Shown here: piece by piece, positions 7,620 to 16,626 of the stretch
How positions within the stretch are numbered: the first letter of the stretch is position 1
Layout: each line of letters opens with the position of its first letter
From: Campylobacter sp.
Lineage (GTDB): Bacteria; Campylobacterota; Campylobacteria; Campylobacterales; Campylobacteraceae
Direction of reading: 5' to 3'
Length of the DNA: 24,800 nt
Assembly (NCBI GenBank): GCA_024680445.1
Contig: JAILCJ010000072.1
Location: forward strand, 1 to 24,800
Translations under genes and position numbers: made by a program
The notes under the pieces: model-generated
The model's input: the letters and a program-made list of their open reading frames with translations, nothing else
What the model was told of the DNA's origin: nothing
Database searches by the model: none

Positions 7620-8817
7620 TATCAGCTCCGACTTTTAAAACTTCGTTTTTCGCAAACGAATTTGCCGCTGCTATATCCTTTGCTGGGACATCAAATTTCT
7701 TTGATAAAACAGCGATAGTATCGCCATTTTGTATCGTATAAGTTTTTAGTTTATTTTTGCTAGAAACAGGTATGATAAGCTTTTGATCGACCGCAACGAG
7801 ATTTGTTTTAAGCTCGTTATAGTCCTTGATAGCTCTATGGCTTATACCTTCTTTTTTAGCTATAGCAAGCAAGGTATCGCCCTTTTTAACGGTATAAGTT
7901 TTAAAATAATTTTTGCCTGTAAATGGTTTAAAGTTTTCGTTAAATAAAACCTGCTTATTTTCTGGTATATAAATATAGTATTTTTTATAAGTTGGAGGAG
8001 TAAAGACATATTTTAAGTGAGCGTTATCGCTTTTTAGTTTCTTAACAGAAAGTCCTATGCTGTCGGCAACTTCTTTAAGATTCGTTCCGCCTGGGACATT
8101 GACTTTTGCAAATTTTAGCTTGCTTATACCTTGCAATCTTTTTGTATCACGAGACATCAAAAATTCTGAATCTTTTGCTATAAATGATGCTCTTAAAATT
8201 TTCATTACAAATTTTCTAGTTTCAGCTGGCAAATAAGCCTTTTTAGGATCTAAAAGCACTTCTATATCGCTACTTTTTGCTTGTCTTATGGCTTTGTTAA
8301 GTCTGCCCTCGCCACAGTTATACGCCATGACGGCTAGATACCATTTACCAAATTTGTTTTTTAGTCCTTTTAGGTATTTTCCAGCAGCCCTTGTTGCGGC
8401 GATAGGATCGCGTCTTTCATCAACGTATTTGTTGATTTTAAGTCCGTGAATTTTTGCTGTTTTTTCCATAAATTGCCACATACCAACGGCGTTGGCATTT
8501 GAAACAACATGATTTGAAAAACCAGATTCTGTCATCGCTAAATACAAAAAGTGCTCTGGAATTCCAGCTTTTTTGATATTTGAAACAAGAGTTGGTATAT
8601 AACGATAACCTTCTTTATAAATTTTTGTAAAGGCTTCTATCTGCGATGATTTTATGCTTTTTTTCATCTCTTTATAATAAGATGACTTCATAAAACTCTT
8701 GCCGATATCAAGGTCTTTTAAAGTTTTTATTTGAAAAGCCTCTGATTCCTCGGCAGGTGCAGCATAAAGCGAAACCATACATGAAAAAATCAAGAATAAT
8801 TTTAAAATTGCTTTCAT
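7606..8817 (-). CDS. mltD: MltD-like membrane-bound or secreted lytic transglycosylase with LysM repeats
   Basis: Peptidoglycan-cleaving enzyme of the SLT/GH23 fold. In 403 residues there is a signal peptide (1-20, cleavage after LYA or AA), an SLT domain (about 75-190) with catalytic E97 in TESGF, NAVGMWQF and MAYNCGEGRLNKA blocks, a degenerate LysM-like stretch (about 236-285), and two clear LysM domains (306-350 and 358-403, YTVKKGDTLLAIA and YTIQNGDTIAVLS). The second LysM ends exactly at the stop. There is no lipobox, so it is probably soluble in the periplasm. AAGGATAAAA precedes ATG 8817. The pairing with rlpA suggests joint septal remodelling. Confidence 0.92.
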   Translation of the reverse strand: MKAILKLFLIFSCMVSLYAAPAEESEAFQIKTLKDLDIGKSFMKSSYYKEMKKSIKSSQIEAFTKIYKEGYRYIPTLVSNIKKAGIPEHFLYLAMTESGFSNHVVSNANAVGMWQFMEKTAKIHGLKINKYVDERRDPIAATRAAGKYLKGLKNKFGKWYLAVMAYNCGEGRLNKAIRQAKSSDIEVLLDPKKAYLPAETRKFVMKILRASFIAKDSEFLMSRDTKRLQGISKLKFAKVNVPGGTNLKEVADSIGLSVKKLKSDNAHLKYVFTPPTYKKYYIYIPENKQVLFNENFKPFTGKNYFKTYTVKKGDTLLAIAKKEGISHRAIKDYNELKTNLVAVDQKLIIPVSSKNKLKTYTIQNGDTIAVLSKKFDVPAKDIAAANSFAKNEVLKVGADIVIP

Positions 8818-8835
8818 TTTTATCCTTATTTCGTG

Positions 8836-9615
8836 TCAAAACACTTTTAATAATCGTTTGGCATTGCCAGTGGTTAGTTCACAAACCTCACTCTGGCTAA
8901 GGCTTAGAATTTCAGCCATTTTTTTTGCAACTAAGCTTGTAAAAGCCGGCTCGTTTCTCTTGCCACGATATGGTTCTGGCGTAAGATACGGAGCGTCGGT
9001 TTCTAAAAGCAACCTATCTCTTGGGATTTTTGGCAAAATTTCCACCAAATTTTTGGCATTTTTAAAGGTCAAAACTCCACCTATGCCAAAATAAAAATTT
9101 CCCATGCCTGCAAGCTCTAACAAAAGTGGCGAAGCATTGTAGCAGTGCAAAATCGCTCCGCTAAGCTTGCTCGCATAATCTTTTAAAATGTTAAAGCTAT
9201 CCTCATTAGCCTCTCTTATATGCAAGATAACAGGCTTTTTTAGCTCAACCGCAAGGTCTAATTGGGCTAAAAAAACTTGTTTTTGCCTTTGCTTTTGCCT
9301 TAGTTTTTCTGTTTCGTCCTTAGGCAAACGAAAATAATCCAAACCGCACTCGCCTACGGCTATACACTTTTCGTGTTTAGCATATTTTCGCATGATTTCA
9401 TCGTCATATCCGTCCATATCATAAGGATGAACGCCGGCTGCAAAATAAATATTTGCAAATTTTTGCGATATTGTAGCCATTTTTGGTAAATCATTTATAT
9501 CAGCACCTGGTAAAACAAAACCGACCACCCCTGCTAATCTCGCATTTTCAAGCACCGCAGAGAAATCATCATCATAGCATTTATCACTCAAATGGCAATG
9601 TGTATCTATAATCAT
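8836..9615 (-). CDS. tatD: TatD family metal-dependent DNase/hydrolase
   Basis: TIM-barrel metallohydrolase of the TatD/YcfH/YjjV group. The metal ligands of the family are visible: DTHCHLSD (HxH near the N-terminus), GECGLDYF (glutamate), ILHIREA and ILHCYNA (two histidines) and LLETDAPYL (aspartate). The 259-residue length is normal. Family members act as 3'-5' exonucleases or deoxyribonucleases in DNA repair; the substrate here is not known from sequence. The ATG at 9615 overlaps the preceding regulator stop (ATGA), and 18 bases separate it from the mltD-like gene. Confidence 0.93.
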   Translation of the reverse strand: MIIDTHCHLSDKCYDDDFSAVLENARLAGVVGFVLPGADINDLPKMATISQKFANIYFAAGVHPYDMDGYDDEIMRKYAKHEKCIAVGECGLDYFRLPKDETEKLRQKQRQKQVFLAQLDLAVELKKPVILHIREANEDSFNILKDYASKLSGAILHCYNASPLLLELAGMGNFYFGIGGVLTFKNAKNLVEILPKIPRDRLLLETDAPYLTPEPYRGKRNEPAFTSLVAKKMAEILSLSQSEVCELTTGNAKRLLKVF

Positions 9616-10877
9616 CCTGCCAACTCCACTCTATTTTTACCATGCTCTTTTGCATTATAAAGTGCCTTATCTGCCAAATTTATAAGCTCGTCTATGCTTT
9701 TTTGAGCATTATTTGCAAAACTTACACCTATTGAAACGCTAAAATTATAATCACAATTTTTCAAAACAATTTTTAAATTTGCGATTTTTGCCCTAAGTTC
9801 GGCGAAAAATTTACTCGCATTTTCACGAGTAATATTTTTTAAAACTATGCAAAATTCCTCTCCGCCAAATCTCGCAAACAAATTTCTACCCTTAACTTCG
9901 TTACAAAGCTCATGACTAAGGGCTTTTAAAACCTTATCACCGCTTTCATGTCCGCAAGTATCGTTTATATTTTTAAAGTTATCAATGTCAAGCATAGCTA
10001 CGGCAAAAGGCTCTGGCTCGTCGATGATTTGCTTATAATAGCTGTCAAGATTGTTATAAAAATAATGCCTATTATATGCACCCGTAAGAAAATCTTTATC
10101 TGCAAAATTTGAAATTTGCTCGATATTTTCAAGCGATTCTATAGTGTTGTTTATGCGACAAATCATTTCTTCTTTTACAAAAGGTTTGGCTATAAAATCA
10201 TTTGCACCATTTTTTAGAAAAATCGCTCCGTTTACATTTTCGCTAGGGCTTGTCATAAGTATAACCGCAACCTTTTCTTTGCCATAATTTTTTCTAATTT
10301 CTTGCAAAAATTCCAAACCATCTTTTTTAGGCATATAATAATCGCTTATTATAAGCTTGATATCAGGATTGAGCTTGAAAATCTCCATGGCTTCTTCGCC
10401 ATCGCTTGCCATAAAAACGCTAAATTGCAAATTTAACAATATCTTTTTTATCTGTTCACGCATTTGCAAAGAATCTTCTATTATCATGGCTTTGCAATTT
10501 TTATTTTTTTGCAAACGATTTATCATCTGAAAAATATAATTTATATCGCTGATATTGTTTTTATAAACATAATCAACTATGTCTTTATTCATGAAAGTTG
10601 TTTTTACTTTTTCGTCCATGGTGCCTGTTAAAACAATGGCATTAACACCCTTTGATAATACAAAATCAACCACTTCGCCATTTGGAGCATCTGGCAGATT
10701 CAAATCAAGCAAAGCCATGAAATATTTATTATCTTCTAAAAAATCGCTAGTTTGTGCCAAAGTATGAGCTATATCAATAGGCATTTCGATGTTGTATTGC
10801 ATTTTTTTTGCAATCAATTTCGCCAAAGATTTATTGTCTTCGACTATCAAAATTCTCTCATCACTACTTGACACCAT
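9612..10877 (-). CDS. cbrR: Response regulator with two receiver domains and a GGDEF domain (CbrR/PleD-like diguanylate cyclase)
   Basis: The 421-residue protein has receiver 1 (about 8-122; acidic pair E13/D14, phospho-acceptor D58, LTGT, K106), receiver 2 (about 129-247; E134/D135, D179 in ISDYYMPKKDG, K231 in AKP) and a GGDEF domain (about 260-420) with an intact GGEEF at 338-342 and DLDxxF-like MLDIDNFKNIND. Cyclic-di-GMP synthesis controlled by phosphorylation is therefore plausible. The RxxD inhibitory site upstream of GGEEF is replaced by KGRN (329-332), so product inhibition through this site should be weak or absent. The same architecture and gene order correspond to CbrR of C. jejuni, known for bile resistance. 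It leads the envelope run and has its own promoter-like -10. AGGGAG-like sequence precedes ATG 10877. Confidence 0.92.
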   Translation of the reverse strand: MVSSSDERILIVEDNKSLAKLIAKKMQYNIEMPIDIAHTLAQTSDFLEDNKYFMALLDLNLPDAPNGEVVDFVLSKGVNAIVLTGTMDEKVKTTFMNKDIVDYVYKNNISDINYIFQMINRLQKNKNCKAMIIEDSLQMREQIKKILLNLQFSVFMASDGEEAMEIFKLNPDIKLIISDYYMPKKDGLEFLQEIRKNYGKEKVAVILMTSPSENVNGAIFLKNGANDFIAKPFVKEEMICRINNTIESLENIEQISNFADKDFLTGAYNRHYFYNNLDSYYKQIIDEPEPFAVAMLDIDNFKNINDTCGHESGDKVLKALSHELCNEVKGRNLFARFGGEEFCIVLKNITRENASKFFAELRAKIANLKIVLKNCDYNFSVSIGVSFANNAQKSIDELINLADKALYNAKEHGKNRVELAG

Positions 10878-10928
10878 TTTCTCCCATGTTCTTTGTTAAT
10901 AAAAAATATTAAAAAATAATCAGCCTCT

Positions 10929-10934
10929 ATTTTA
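10929..10934 (-). promoter_or_regulatory. Probable extended -10 of the cbrR-to-PBP2 gene run
   Basis: On the minus strand the sequence reads TG-A-TAAAAT, an extended -10, about 50 bases before the cbrR start. The 93-base gap between recN and cbrR is the only sizeable break upstream of the twelve-gene run. No clear -35 is visible, which is usual in this group. Confidence 0.5.
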
Positions 10935-10970
10935 TCATTTCTTTTCTTACTTGAAAATAAAATTAAAATT

Positions 10971-12494
10971 TTAACTTAAATCATGAAGAAGTTGTTTTGC
11001 AAAATTTATGGCTTCTGTAGTGATGTTTTCACCGCTTATCATACGAGCAAGTTCTCCGACTCTTTGGCTTTGATCTAGCTCTTTAACACTTGAAATTTCG
11101 GCGTTTTTTTCAACCAAAAAATGTGTTGTAGCTTTTGAACTAAGTTGAGGCTGATGAGATATGGCAAAAATTTGATAAAATTTTGCAATTTTACTTAGCA
11201 CCTTTGCTATACTCATTGCTTCTTTGCCGCTTAAATTTGCGTCTATCTCATCAAGAATCAAAACCCCATTTGCGTTTTGTAAAATGTCACTAGAAACCGC
11301 TATAAATGCGAGTCGTAAGCGGTTTAATTCGCCAGAACTAAGTTTTGAAATTTCGGTTTGATTTAAATGCAAATTTATGCTATCGCCGCCATTTTCATCT
11401 ATTTTTTTTGGCAAAATTTCAAGACTAATATCTTGCATATAAAGCTCTTTAAGATAAGAATTTATCATCTTTTCTAGTTTTTTAAGAACCAAGGTTCTAG
11501 CCTTAGTTATCAAATTTGATATTTCATCAAGCTTAGTTTGTAAAAGTTGATATTTTTTTTGCGATTCGGCTTTATTAAAACTCAAATTTTCATAGCTTTC
11601 AAGCTCGATTTTGCGTTTATTTAAGGCATTTAAAGCTTCTTCTTCGCCACCATATCGTCTTATAAGCGAATTTATATTTTCTATCCTATCAAGCACAGCT
11701 TCGACATCTATGCCTTCTAGTTCGTCCATATTTAAGCTTTCTTTGGCAAGGCGAAGGGAATTCATGGCTTCAACAAAAAATGTAGTATCTATCTCGCTAA
11801 TATTTAAGGCGTTTATCACGGAGTATTCGCACTCGTAAATGCTTTCAGCCTTTGCCCAAGCTTGTTCGATTTTATCTTTTTTGCTAAGTCTTTTTTTAAT
11901 AGCCATCAATTCATCAAATTCGCCTATTTTTGGATTTACACTCTCGATTTTTTCTATTTCAAATTTGGCAAATTCTTTTAGCTCTTGGATATGACTTTCA
12001 TCGCTTTTTAGCTTATCAAGTTCGGCTTTTACTATTTTAAATTCGCTGTATTTTTTTTCAAGTTCGTTTAGATTTTCTTTGTGTTCGTTCGTAGCCACAA
12101 GGGCATCAAGCAAAGCTAAAAATTTAACATTTTCAAATTCATCTGCTTGTTTTGCACCAAGAAATTTTATGTGTTCGTTTGCTATTTGACTTAAATTTTT
12201 ACGAGAAATAGACTGGGAATTTATAAAATACCTAGTGCTTTTATCGTGTAGCATTTTAAAGGCATTTATGCCTTCATTTTCTATGCCAAATTCGTCCATA
12301 TCAAAGTTAAAATTTACATCTAGCTCGACTAATTTTGCCTCGCATTGACTAAGTCCAAAACCAGATAATATTGCGTTCATTAAAACTGATTTTCCAGCTC
12401 CACTAACGCCTGTAAAAACGCTAAGTCCGGGTTTAAAATTTAACTCGATTTGCTCAAAACTTAGATGATTTTTCACCAAAAGTCGTTCTATCAT
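10971..12494 (-). CDS. recN: DNA repair protein RecN (SMC-like ATPase)
   Basis: Double-strand break repair ATPase of the SMC/ABC type. It has Walker A GVSGAGKS at 29-36, a central coiled-coil (about 140-345), an ABC signature LSSGELNRLRL at about 385-395, Walker B GVLILDEIDANLSG at 410-423, and an ISHQPQL switch. At 507 residues it is somewhat shorter than E. coli RecN (about 550), the difference lying in the coiled-coil half. The ATG at 12494 abuts the NAD kinase stop with no gap (TAAATG), so the two genes are translationally linked. Confidence 0.95.
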   Translation of the reverse strand: MIERLLVKNHLSFEQIELNFKPGLSVFTGVSGAGKSVLMNAILSGFGLSQCEAKLVELDVNFNFDMDEFGIENEGINAFKMLHDKSTRYFINSQSISRKNLSQIANEHIKFLGAKQADEFENVKFLALLDALVATNEHKENLNELEKKYSEFKIVKAELDKLKSDESHIQELKEFAKFEIEKIESVNPKIGEFDELMAIKKRLSKKDKIEQAWAKAESIYECEYSVINALNISEIDTTFFVEAMNSLRLAKESLNMDELEGIDVEAVLDRIENINSLIRRYGGEEEALNALNKRKIELESYENLSFNKAESQKKYQLLQTKLDEISNLITKARTLVLKKLEKMINSYLKELYMQDISLEILPKKIDENGGDSINLHLNQTEISKLSSGELNRLRLAFIAVSSDILQNANGVLILDEIDANLSGKEAMSIAKVLSKIAKFYQIFAISHQPQLSSKATTHFLVEKNAEISSVKELDQSQRVGELARMISGENITTEAINFAKQLLHDLS

Positions 12495-13337
12495 TTAGTG
12501 TCCCCAACGCAATTTTTCTTTTAAAATTTGAAAATAATCCCGCCCTGTGTGCCTTACTAATCTAGCGAATTTATCGCTAAGCTTGATACCAACGCTTTCA
12601 TACTCGTTCATATAAAAGCTATCTTGTCCGTCTATAACCAAAACTTCATCATTTTTAGCCCTTAGCTCCACGCAAAAATCCTTTGGCAAAACTATGGGAC
12701 GTTGGGTTAAAGAGTGCGAACAAATCGGCGTTAGCGTAAAAACATCGCTTAGCGGATAAATGATAGCACCCCCTGCACTCATATTATAAGCACTAGAACC
12801 AACTGGCGTGCTTGCTATCAAACCATCTCCAAAATAAGAATTAAACATTTTTCCATTTACAAAAGCGTCTACACTAGCGATAGAAACGGGTTTAGAACGC
12901 ATTATAACTGCGTCATTAAAGGCGATTTTTAAAATTTTCGTGCCGTCTTTTTTGTTTAAAAATATATCTAGCATAAAAGGCTCTTCGACGGTAAAATTTC
13001 CTTTAAAAAACTCATCAAAAAAGTCTTTTGCTTCGTTTATAGTGATATCGGTTAAAAAACCGAGTCGTCCGGCGTGAATTCCAAAGACAAAAGGCTGGGT
13101 GGCGGCTGTTTTTCTGCAAGTTGATATTAAAGTGCCGTCTCCGCCAAGACAAATGATAAAATCCGTTTTTTTCGTGATTTCATCAAGGCTTTTATCGTCT
13201 TTTGCAAGTAAAATTTCTATACCACGAGAGTTGAAAATTTCAGTTAAAATTTTGAAGTTTTGTTCAAAATCCTTTGATTTTTTCGCCACTAGTCCGACAA
13301 ATTTTAAATTTTGATAATCTAAGCTTTTTGTTTTCAT
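12495..13337 (-). CDS. nadK: NAD kinase
   Basis: Phosphorylates NAD to NADP. The 280-residue protein has the diagnostic GGDGTL motif (65-70), a GIHAGRLGFLTD block, the SAYNMSAGGAIIYP block and TPICSHSLTQRPIVLP. The start is ATG 13337, chosen over TTG 13355 because it gives a normal N-terminus and the TTG lacks support. A minus-strand TAAAAT at 13351-13346 is so close to the ATG that a transcript from it would be nearly leaderless; an earlier promoter is also possible. It is paired with recN downstream and is divergent from aspS. Confidence 0.95.
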   Translation of the reverse strand: MKTKSLDYQNLKFVGLVAKKSKDFEQNFKILTEIFNSRGIEILLAKDDKSLDEITKKTDFIICLGGDGTLISTCRKTAATQPFVFGIHAGRLGFLTDITINEAKDFFDEFFKGNFTVEEPFMLDIFLNKKDGTKILKIAFNDAVIMRSKPVSIASVDAFVNGKMFNSYFGDGLIASTPVGSSAYNMSAGGAIIYPLSDVFTLTPICSHSLTQRPIVLPKDFCVELRAKNDEVLVIDGQDSFYMNEYESVGIKLSDKFARLVRHTGRDYFQILKEKLRWGH

Positions 13338-13394
13338 AACTCGTGATTTTAGCAAAAAATTTTAAAATTTAACAAAGAAAAAGCAAATATTTTG

Positions 13395-13400
13395 TAAAAT
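13395..13400 (+). promoter_or_regulatory. Probable -10 element of aspS
   Basis: TAAAAT in the context TTTGTAAAATAC lies 30 bases before the aspS ATG in the divergent nadK/aspS spacer. It would give a leader of about 25 bases that includes the AGAAGGAAG ribosome binding site. Confidence 0.5.
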
Positions 13401-13430
13401 ACTTGCTTAAAATTTTCAGAAGGAAGTAAA

Positions 13431-15182
13431 ATGCGAACTTGTTACTGTGCAGAACTTGGCACAAAAAATATCGGCGAAGTCGTCGATCTATGCGGTTGGG
13501 TCAATACTTACCGAGATCACGGCGGAGTAATCTTTCTTGATTTGCGTGACCGAAGTGGTTTGATACAACTTGTTTGCGATCCAGCAGACAGCAAGCATGC
13601 TCATGAAATCGCTTCAAAAGTGCGTGATGAATATGTTTTAAAGATAAAAGGCAAAGTTAGACATCGTGGCGAAGGTTTGGTAAATCCTAAGCTAAAAACT
13701 GGTGAAATCGAAGTGGTTGTAAGCGATTTGGTGATAGAAAACCCAAGCGAACCGCTACCATTTATGATAGGCGATGAAAATGTAAACGAGGACATCAGAC
13801 TAAAATATCGCTTTTTAGATTTACGCAACGAAAGATTGCAAAATATCTTTAAAATGCGTTCAAAAGCTGCGATAGCTGCTAGAAATAGTCTTGCAAAAAT
13901 GGGTTTTATAGAATTTGAAACTCCGGTTTTAACTCGTGCAACGCCAGAAGGCGCTAGGGATTATCTAGTGCCAAGCCGTGTATATCCGGGACAATTTTAC
14001 GCCTTGCCACAAAGCCCACAACTTTTCAAACAACTTTTAATGTGTTCTGGTTTTGACAAATATTTTCAGATAGCAAAATGTTTCCGTGACGAGGATTTGC
14101 GTGCTGATAGACAACCAGAATTTACTCAAATAGACGTTGAAATGAGCTTTATCGAACAAGAAGATATCATAAACATGGCAGAGCAAATGCTAAAAGATAT
14201 CTTTGAAGCGTGCGGATATGATGTGAAAATTCCATTTAGACGCATGAGCTACAAAGAGGCAACAGAAACTTATGGTTCGGATAAACCAGACCTTAGATAT
14301 GATTTAAAAATGATTGATGTTATTGACATTTTTGAAAGAAGCACAAACGAAATTTTTAGTTCTATCGCCAAAGATAAAAAGAAAAATCGCATAAAAGCCT
14401 TAAAAGTGCCAAATGGTGACAATATTTTCAGCAAAAGAGAGATGAATCGTTTTGAAGAATATGTTCGCAAATTTGGTGCACAAGGTCTTGGATATTTTCA
14501 AATGAAAGAAGAAGGGCTAAAAGGCCCACTTTGCAAATTTTTCTCTCAAAGTGACTTAGATGAAATCGTTTCAAGATGCGAACTTAAAGTTGGTGATGTC
14601 GTATTTTTCGGTGCTGGTAAGAAAAAAGTCGTGCTTGATTATATGGGACGATTCAGAATTTTCTTGGCAGAACAAATGGGTATCATAGACGAAAATAAAA
14701 TGGAATTTTTATGGGTGCTTGACTTCCCTATGTTTGAACTAAACGACGACGGCACTTACTCTGCTATGCACCACCCTTTTACCATGCCTAAAAATATAGA
14801 CGAACCAGACCTTGAAGATATACTTTCAGTCGCCCACGATGTCGTGCTTAACGGCTTTGAACTTGGTGGCGGTTCGGTTCGTATCCATAAAAACGATATT
14901 CAACAAAAAGTCTTTAAACTTCTTGGTATCGAAGAAGAAGAACAAAGAGAAAAATTTGGTTTCTTGCTTGATGCCCTTAGCTTTGGTGCGCCACCACATG
15001 GTGGTATAGCCATAGGTTTTGACCGTTTGATAATGCTAGCAACAAAATCAACTTCTATCAGAGATGTTATAGCATTTCCAAAAACTCAACGCGCTCAATG
15101 CCCACTCACAAAGGCTCCAAGCATGCCAAGTGCCGAGCAGTTGCGTGAGCTAGGTCTTAGACTTAGAGAAAAAGAAAAATAA
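13431..15182 (+). CDS. aspS: Aspartyl-tRNA synthetase, probably non-discriminating (Asp/Asn)
   Basis: Class II synthetase of the bacterial type, 583 residues. It contains an N-terminal OB-fold anticodon domain (about 1-105), motif 1 around [20 protein letters not shown], motif 2 [17 protein letters not shown], a bacterial GAD insertion, and motif 3 [12 protein letters not shown]. In the anticodon domain the segment [13 protein letters not shown] carries L83 and L88. These align with leucines reported in the H. pylori non-discriminating enzyme, where E. coli has Asn and Met. This suggests that it also charges tRNA-Asn, for correction by GatCAB. A strong AAGGAAG ribosome binding site precedes ATG 13431. 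Confidence 0.96.
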   Translation: MRTCYCAELGTKNIGEVVDLCGWVNTYRDHGGVIFLDLRDRSGLIQLVCDPADSKHAHEIASKVRDEYVLKIKGKVRHRGEGLVNPKLKTGEIEVVVSDLVIENPSEPLPFMIGDENVNEDIRLKYRFLDLRNERLQNIFKMRSKAAIAARNSLAKMGFIEFETPVLTRATPEGARDYLVPSRVYPGQFYALPQSPQLFKQLLMCSGFDKYFQIAKCFRDEDLRADRQPEFTQIDVEMSFIEQEDIINMAEQMLKDIFEACGYDVKIPFRRMSYKEATETYGSDKPDLRYDLKMIDVIDIFERSTNEIFSSIAKDKKKNRIKALKVPNGDNIFSKREMNRFEEYVRKFGAQGLGYFQMKEEGLKGPLCKFFSQSDLDEIVSRCELKVGDVVFFGAGKKKVVLDYMGRFRIFLAEQMGIIDENKMEFLWVLDFPMFELNDDGTYSAMHHPFTMPKNIDEPDLEDILSVAHDVVLNGFELGGGSVRIHKNDIQQKVFKLLGIEEEEQREKFGFLLDALSFGAPPHGGIAIGFDRLIMLATKSTSIRDVIAFPKTQRAQCPLTKAPSMPSAEQLRELGLRLREKEK

Positions 15183-15189
15183 AATTTAA

Positions 15190-15213
15190 GGCGAAATTTG
15201 ATGAAATTTCGCC
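15190..15213 (+). other. Perfect 10-bp hairpin between aspS and adk
   Basis: GGCGAAATTT (15190-15199) and AAATTTCGCC (15204-15213) are exact inverted repeats around the tetraloop GATG. The hairpin starts 8 bases after the aspS stop and ends 8 bases before the adk ribosome binding site GAGGTG. No T-tract follows on the plus strand, so it is not a classical terminator for aspS. It could be an attenuator, an RNase processing site or a transcript-end stabiliser. Confidence 0.7.
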
Positions 15214-15231
15214 ACGAAAAGAGGTGATTTG

Positions 15232-15801
15232 ATGAAAAAATTATTTTTAATAATAGGTGCCCCGGGTAGTGGCAAAACAACAGATGCTAGTCTTATAGCA
15301 CAAGCCGATGCAAAATACGCACATTTTTCAACGGGGGAGTTGCTTCGTGCCGAAGTTGCAAGCGGTTCTGAACTTGGTAAAACCATAGAAAGTTTTACTT
15401 CAAAAGGCAACCTTGTTCCATTGCAAATCGTTATAAATACCATAATTTCAGCGATAAAAAATTGTGAAAAGGACAATATCATCATAGACGGCTATCCAAG
15501 AAGCGTAGAACAAATGAGCGAACTTGATAAAGTTTTATCTGCTCAAAGCGAAATTTCACTTCGTGGCGTTATCGAAGTTGATGTAAGCGAAGAAGTCGCA
15601 AGAGGCAGAGTGCTAAGCCGTGCAAGGGGAGCTGATGATAATAACGAAGTTTTCAACAACAGGATGAAAGTCTATCTCGATCCTATCGAACAAATTCGCA
15701 AATTTTATAAAGGCAAAAATTTGCTTTTTGTTATCAATGGCGAAAGAGGCATAGACGAAATAGTTGCCGATGTTAAAAAGACAATAGAAGGCTTACTTTA
15801 A
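15232..15801 (+). CDS. adk: Adenylate kinase
   Basis: Interconverts AMP, ADP and ATP. The 189-residue protein has the P-loop GAPGSGKTT (9-17), the AMP-binding block [24 protein letters not shown], and a short LID region ([20 protein letters not shown]) without the four-cysteine zinc LID of many long-form bacterial enzymes. I chose ATG 15232, which lies five bases after GAGGTG, over the in-frame TTG 15229, which would be only two bases from it. The stop lies 27 bases before the first BOF gene, so co-transcription with the array is likely. Confidence 0.95.
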   Translation: MKKLFLIIGAPGSGKTTDASLIAQADAKYAHFSTGELLRAEVASGSELGKTIESFTSKGNLVPLQIVINTIISAIKNCEKDNIIIDGYPRSVEQMSELDKVLSAQSEISLRGVIEVDVSEEVARGRVLSRARGADDNNEVFNNRMKVYLDPIEQIRKFYKGKNLLFVINGERGIDEIVADVKKTIEGLL

Positions 15802-15828
15802 AAAAAATTACTTAAAAGGAGATGTAAA

Positions 15829-16197
15829 ATGATAAAAAAATTCATGATTAGTGTAGCACTTGCTGGCGTAGTTTTCGCACAAGGTGGTTTTGTAGATGAC
15901 GCAAGTAAAAGTAAAAACCCATCTTATGATACGATAAGTGTTGCAAAGGCAAAAACCCTTGCCGATGACACAAAAGTTACATTAGAAGGCAAAATACTTA
16001 GAAGCCTTGGCGATGAAAAATACGAATTTGTCGATGCTAACGGAGATTCGATAATTATCGAGATCGACGATAAAGATTTTCGCGGTCAAACAATCGATAA
16101 AAACACAAAAATTCGCATAAAAGGCGAGATCGATAAAGATGCAAATGGCGTAGAAATCGATACCGAGTGGTTAGAAATCGCAATAGTTGAGTGGTAA
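15829..16197 (+). CDS. Periplasmic BOF (YgiW/YdeI-like OB-fold) protein, array copy 1
   Basis: A 122-residue protein with a signal peptide (MIKKFMIS, hydrophobic core, cleavage after VFA before QGGF, about residue 17). A small OB-fold domain follows, with the family pattern ADDTKVTLEGKI, LGDEKYEFVDANGD, IIIEIDDKDFRGQ and IKGEIDKD. Family members in enteric bacteria (YgiW/VisP, YdeI) are stress-tolerance proteins; the ligand here is unknown. The mature part has no cysteine. Of the three copies it is the most diverged in its centre, but its 3' end and downstream spacer are almost the same as those of copy 2. AAGGAGATG lies upstream of the ATG, a good ribosome binding site. It follows adk directly. 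Confidence 0.9.
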   Translation: MIKKFMISVALAGVVFAQGGFVDDASKSKNPSYDTISVAKAKTLADDTKVTLEGKILRSLGDEKYEFVDANGDSIIIEIDDKDFRGQTIDKNTKIRIKGEIDKDANGVEIDTEWLEIAIVEW

Positions 16198-16224
16198 GCC
16201 CAAACATTTTTACAAGGATATAAA

Positions 16225-16599
16225 ATGATAAAAAAATTCATGATTAGTGCAACTCTTGCTGGCGTAGTTTTCGCACAAGGTGGTTTTGTAGAAGATGCCG
16301 ATAAAATGGCAGCTGCAAATTCACGTTACAAAGCAGCAAGTATTTCAGAGGTAAAAATTTGTGCTGATGATACAAAGGTTATGATTGAAGGCAAAATAGT
16401 AAAAAAACTTGGTGGTGATAAATACGAATTTGTAGACGATAAAGGCGATAAAATAACAGTCGAGATAAATGAAGAGGATTTTCGTGGTCAAAGAATAGCT
16501 AAAAACACAAACATTCGCATAAAAGGCGAAGTTGATAAAGACGCAAATGGCGTAGAAATCGATACTGATTGGCTAGAAATCGCAATAGTTGAGTGGTAA
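16225..16599 (+). CDS. Periplasmic BOF (YgiW/YdeI-like OB-fold) protein, array copy 2
   Basis: A 124-residue paralogue of the genes on either side. The signal peptide is nearly identical, with mature QGGFVEDADKM. It has the OB-fold pattern ADDTKVMIEGKIVKKLGG, KYEFVDDKGDKITVEI, EEDFRGQ and IKGEVDKDANG. It shares its C-terminus (EIAIVEW) with copy 1 and its middle with copy 3, where 72 bases are identical. It has a single cysteine in the mature part (KICADD), at a position that is leucine in the other copies. The ribosome binding site is CAAGGATAT. The exact role is unknown; periplasmic stress or ligand binding is a family-level inference. Confidence 0.9.
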   Translation: MIKKFMISATLAGVVFAQGGFVEDADKMAAANSRYKAASISEVKICADDTKVMIEGKIVKKLGGDKYEFVDDKGDKITVEINEEDFRGQRIAKNTNIRIKGEVDKDANGVEIDTDWLEIAIVEW

Positions 16600-16626
16600 G
16601 CCCAAACATTTTTGAAAGGATATAAA

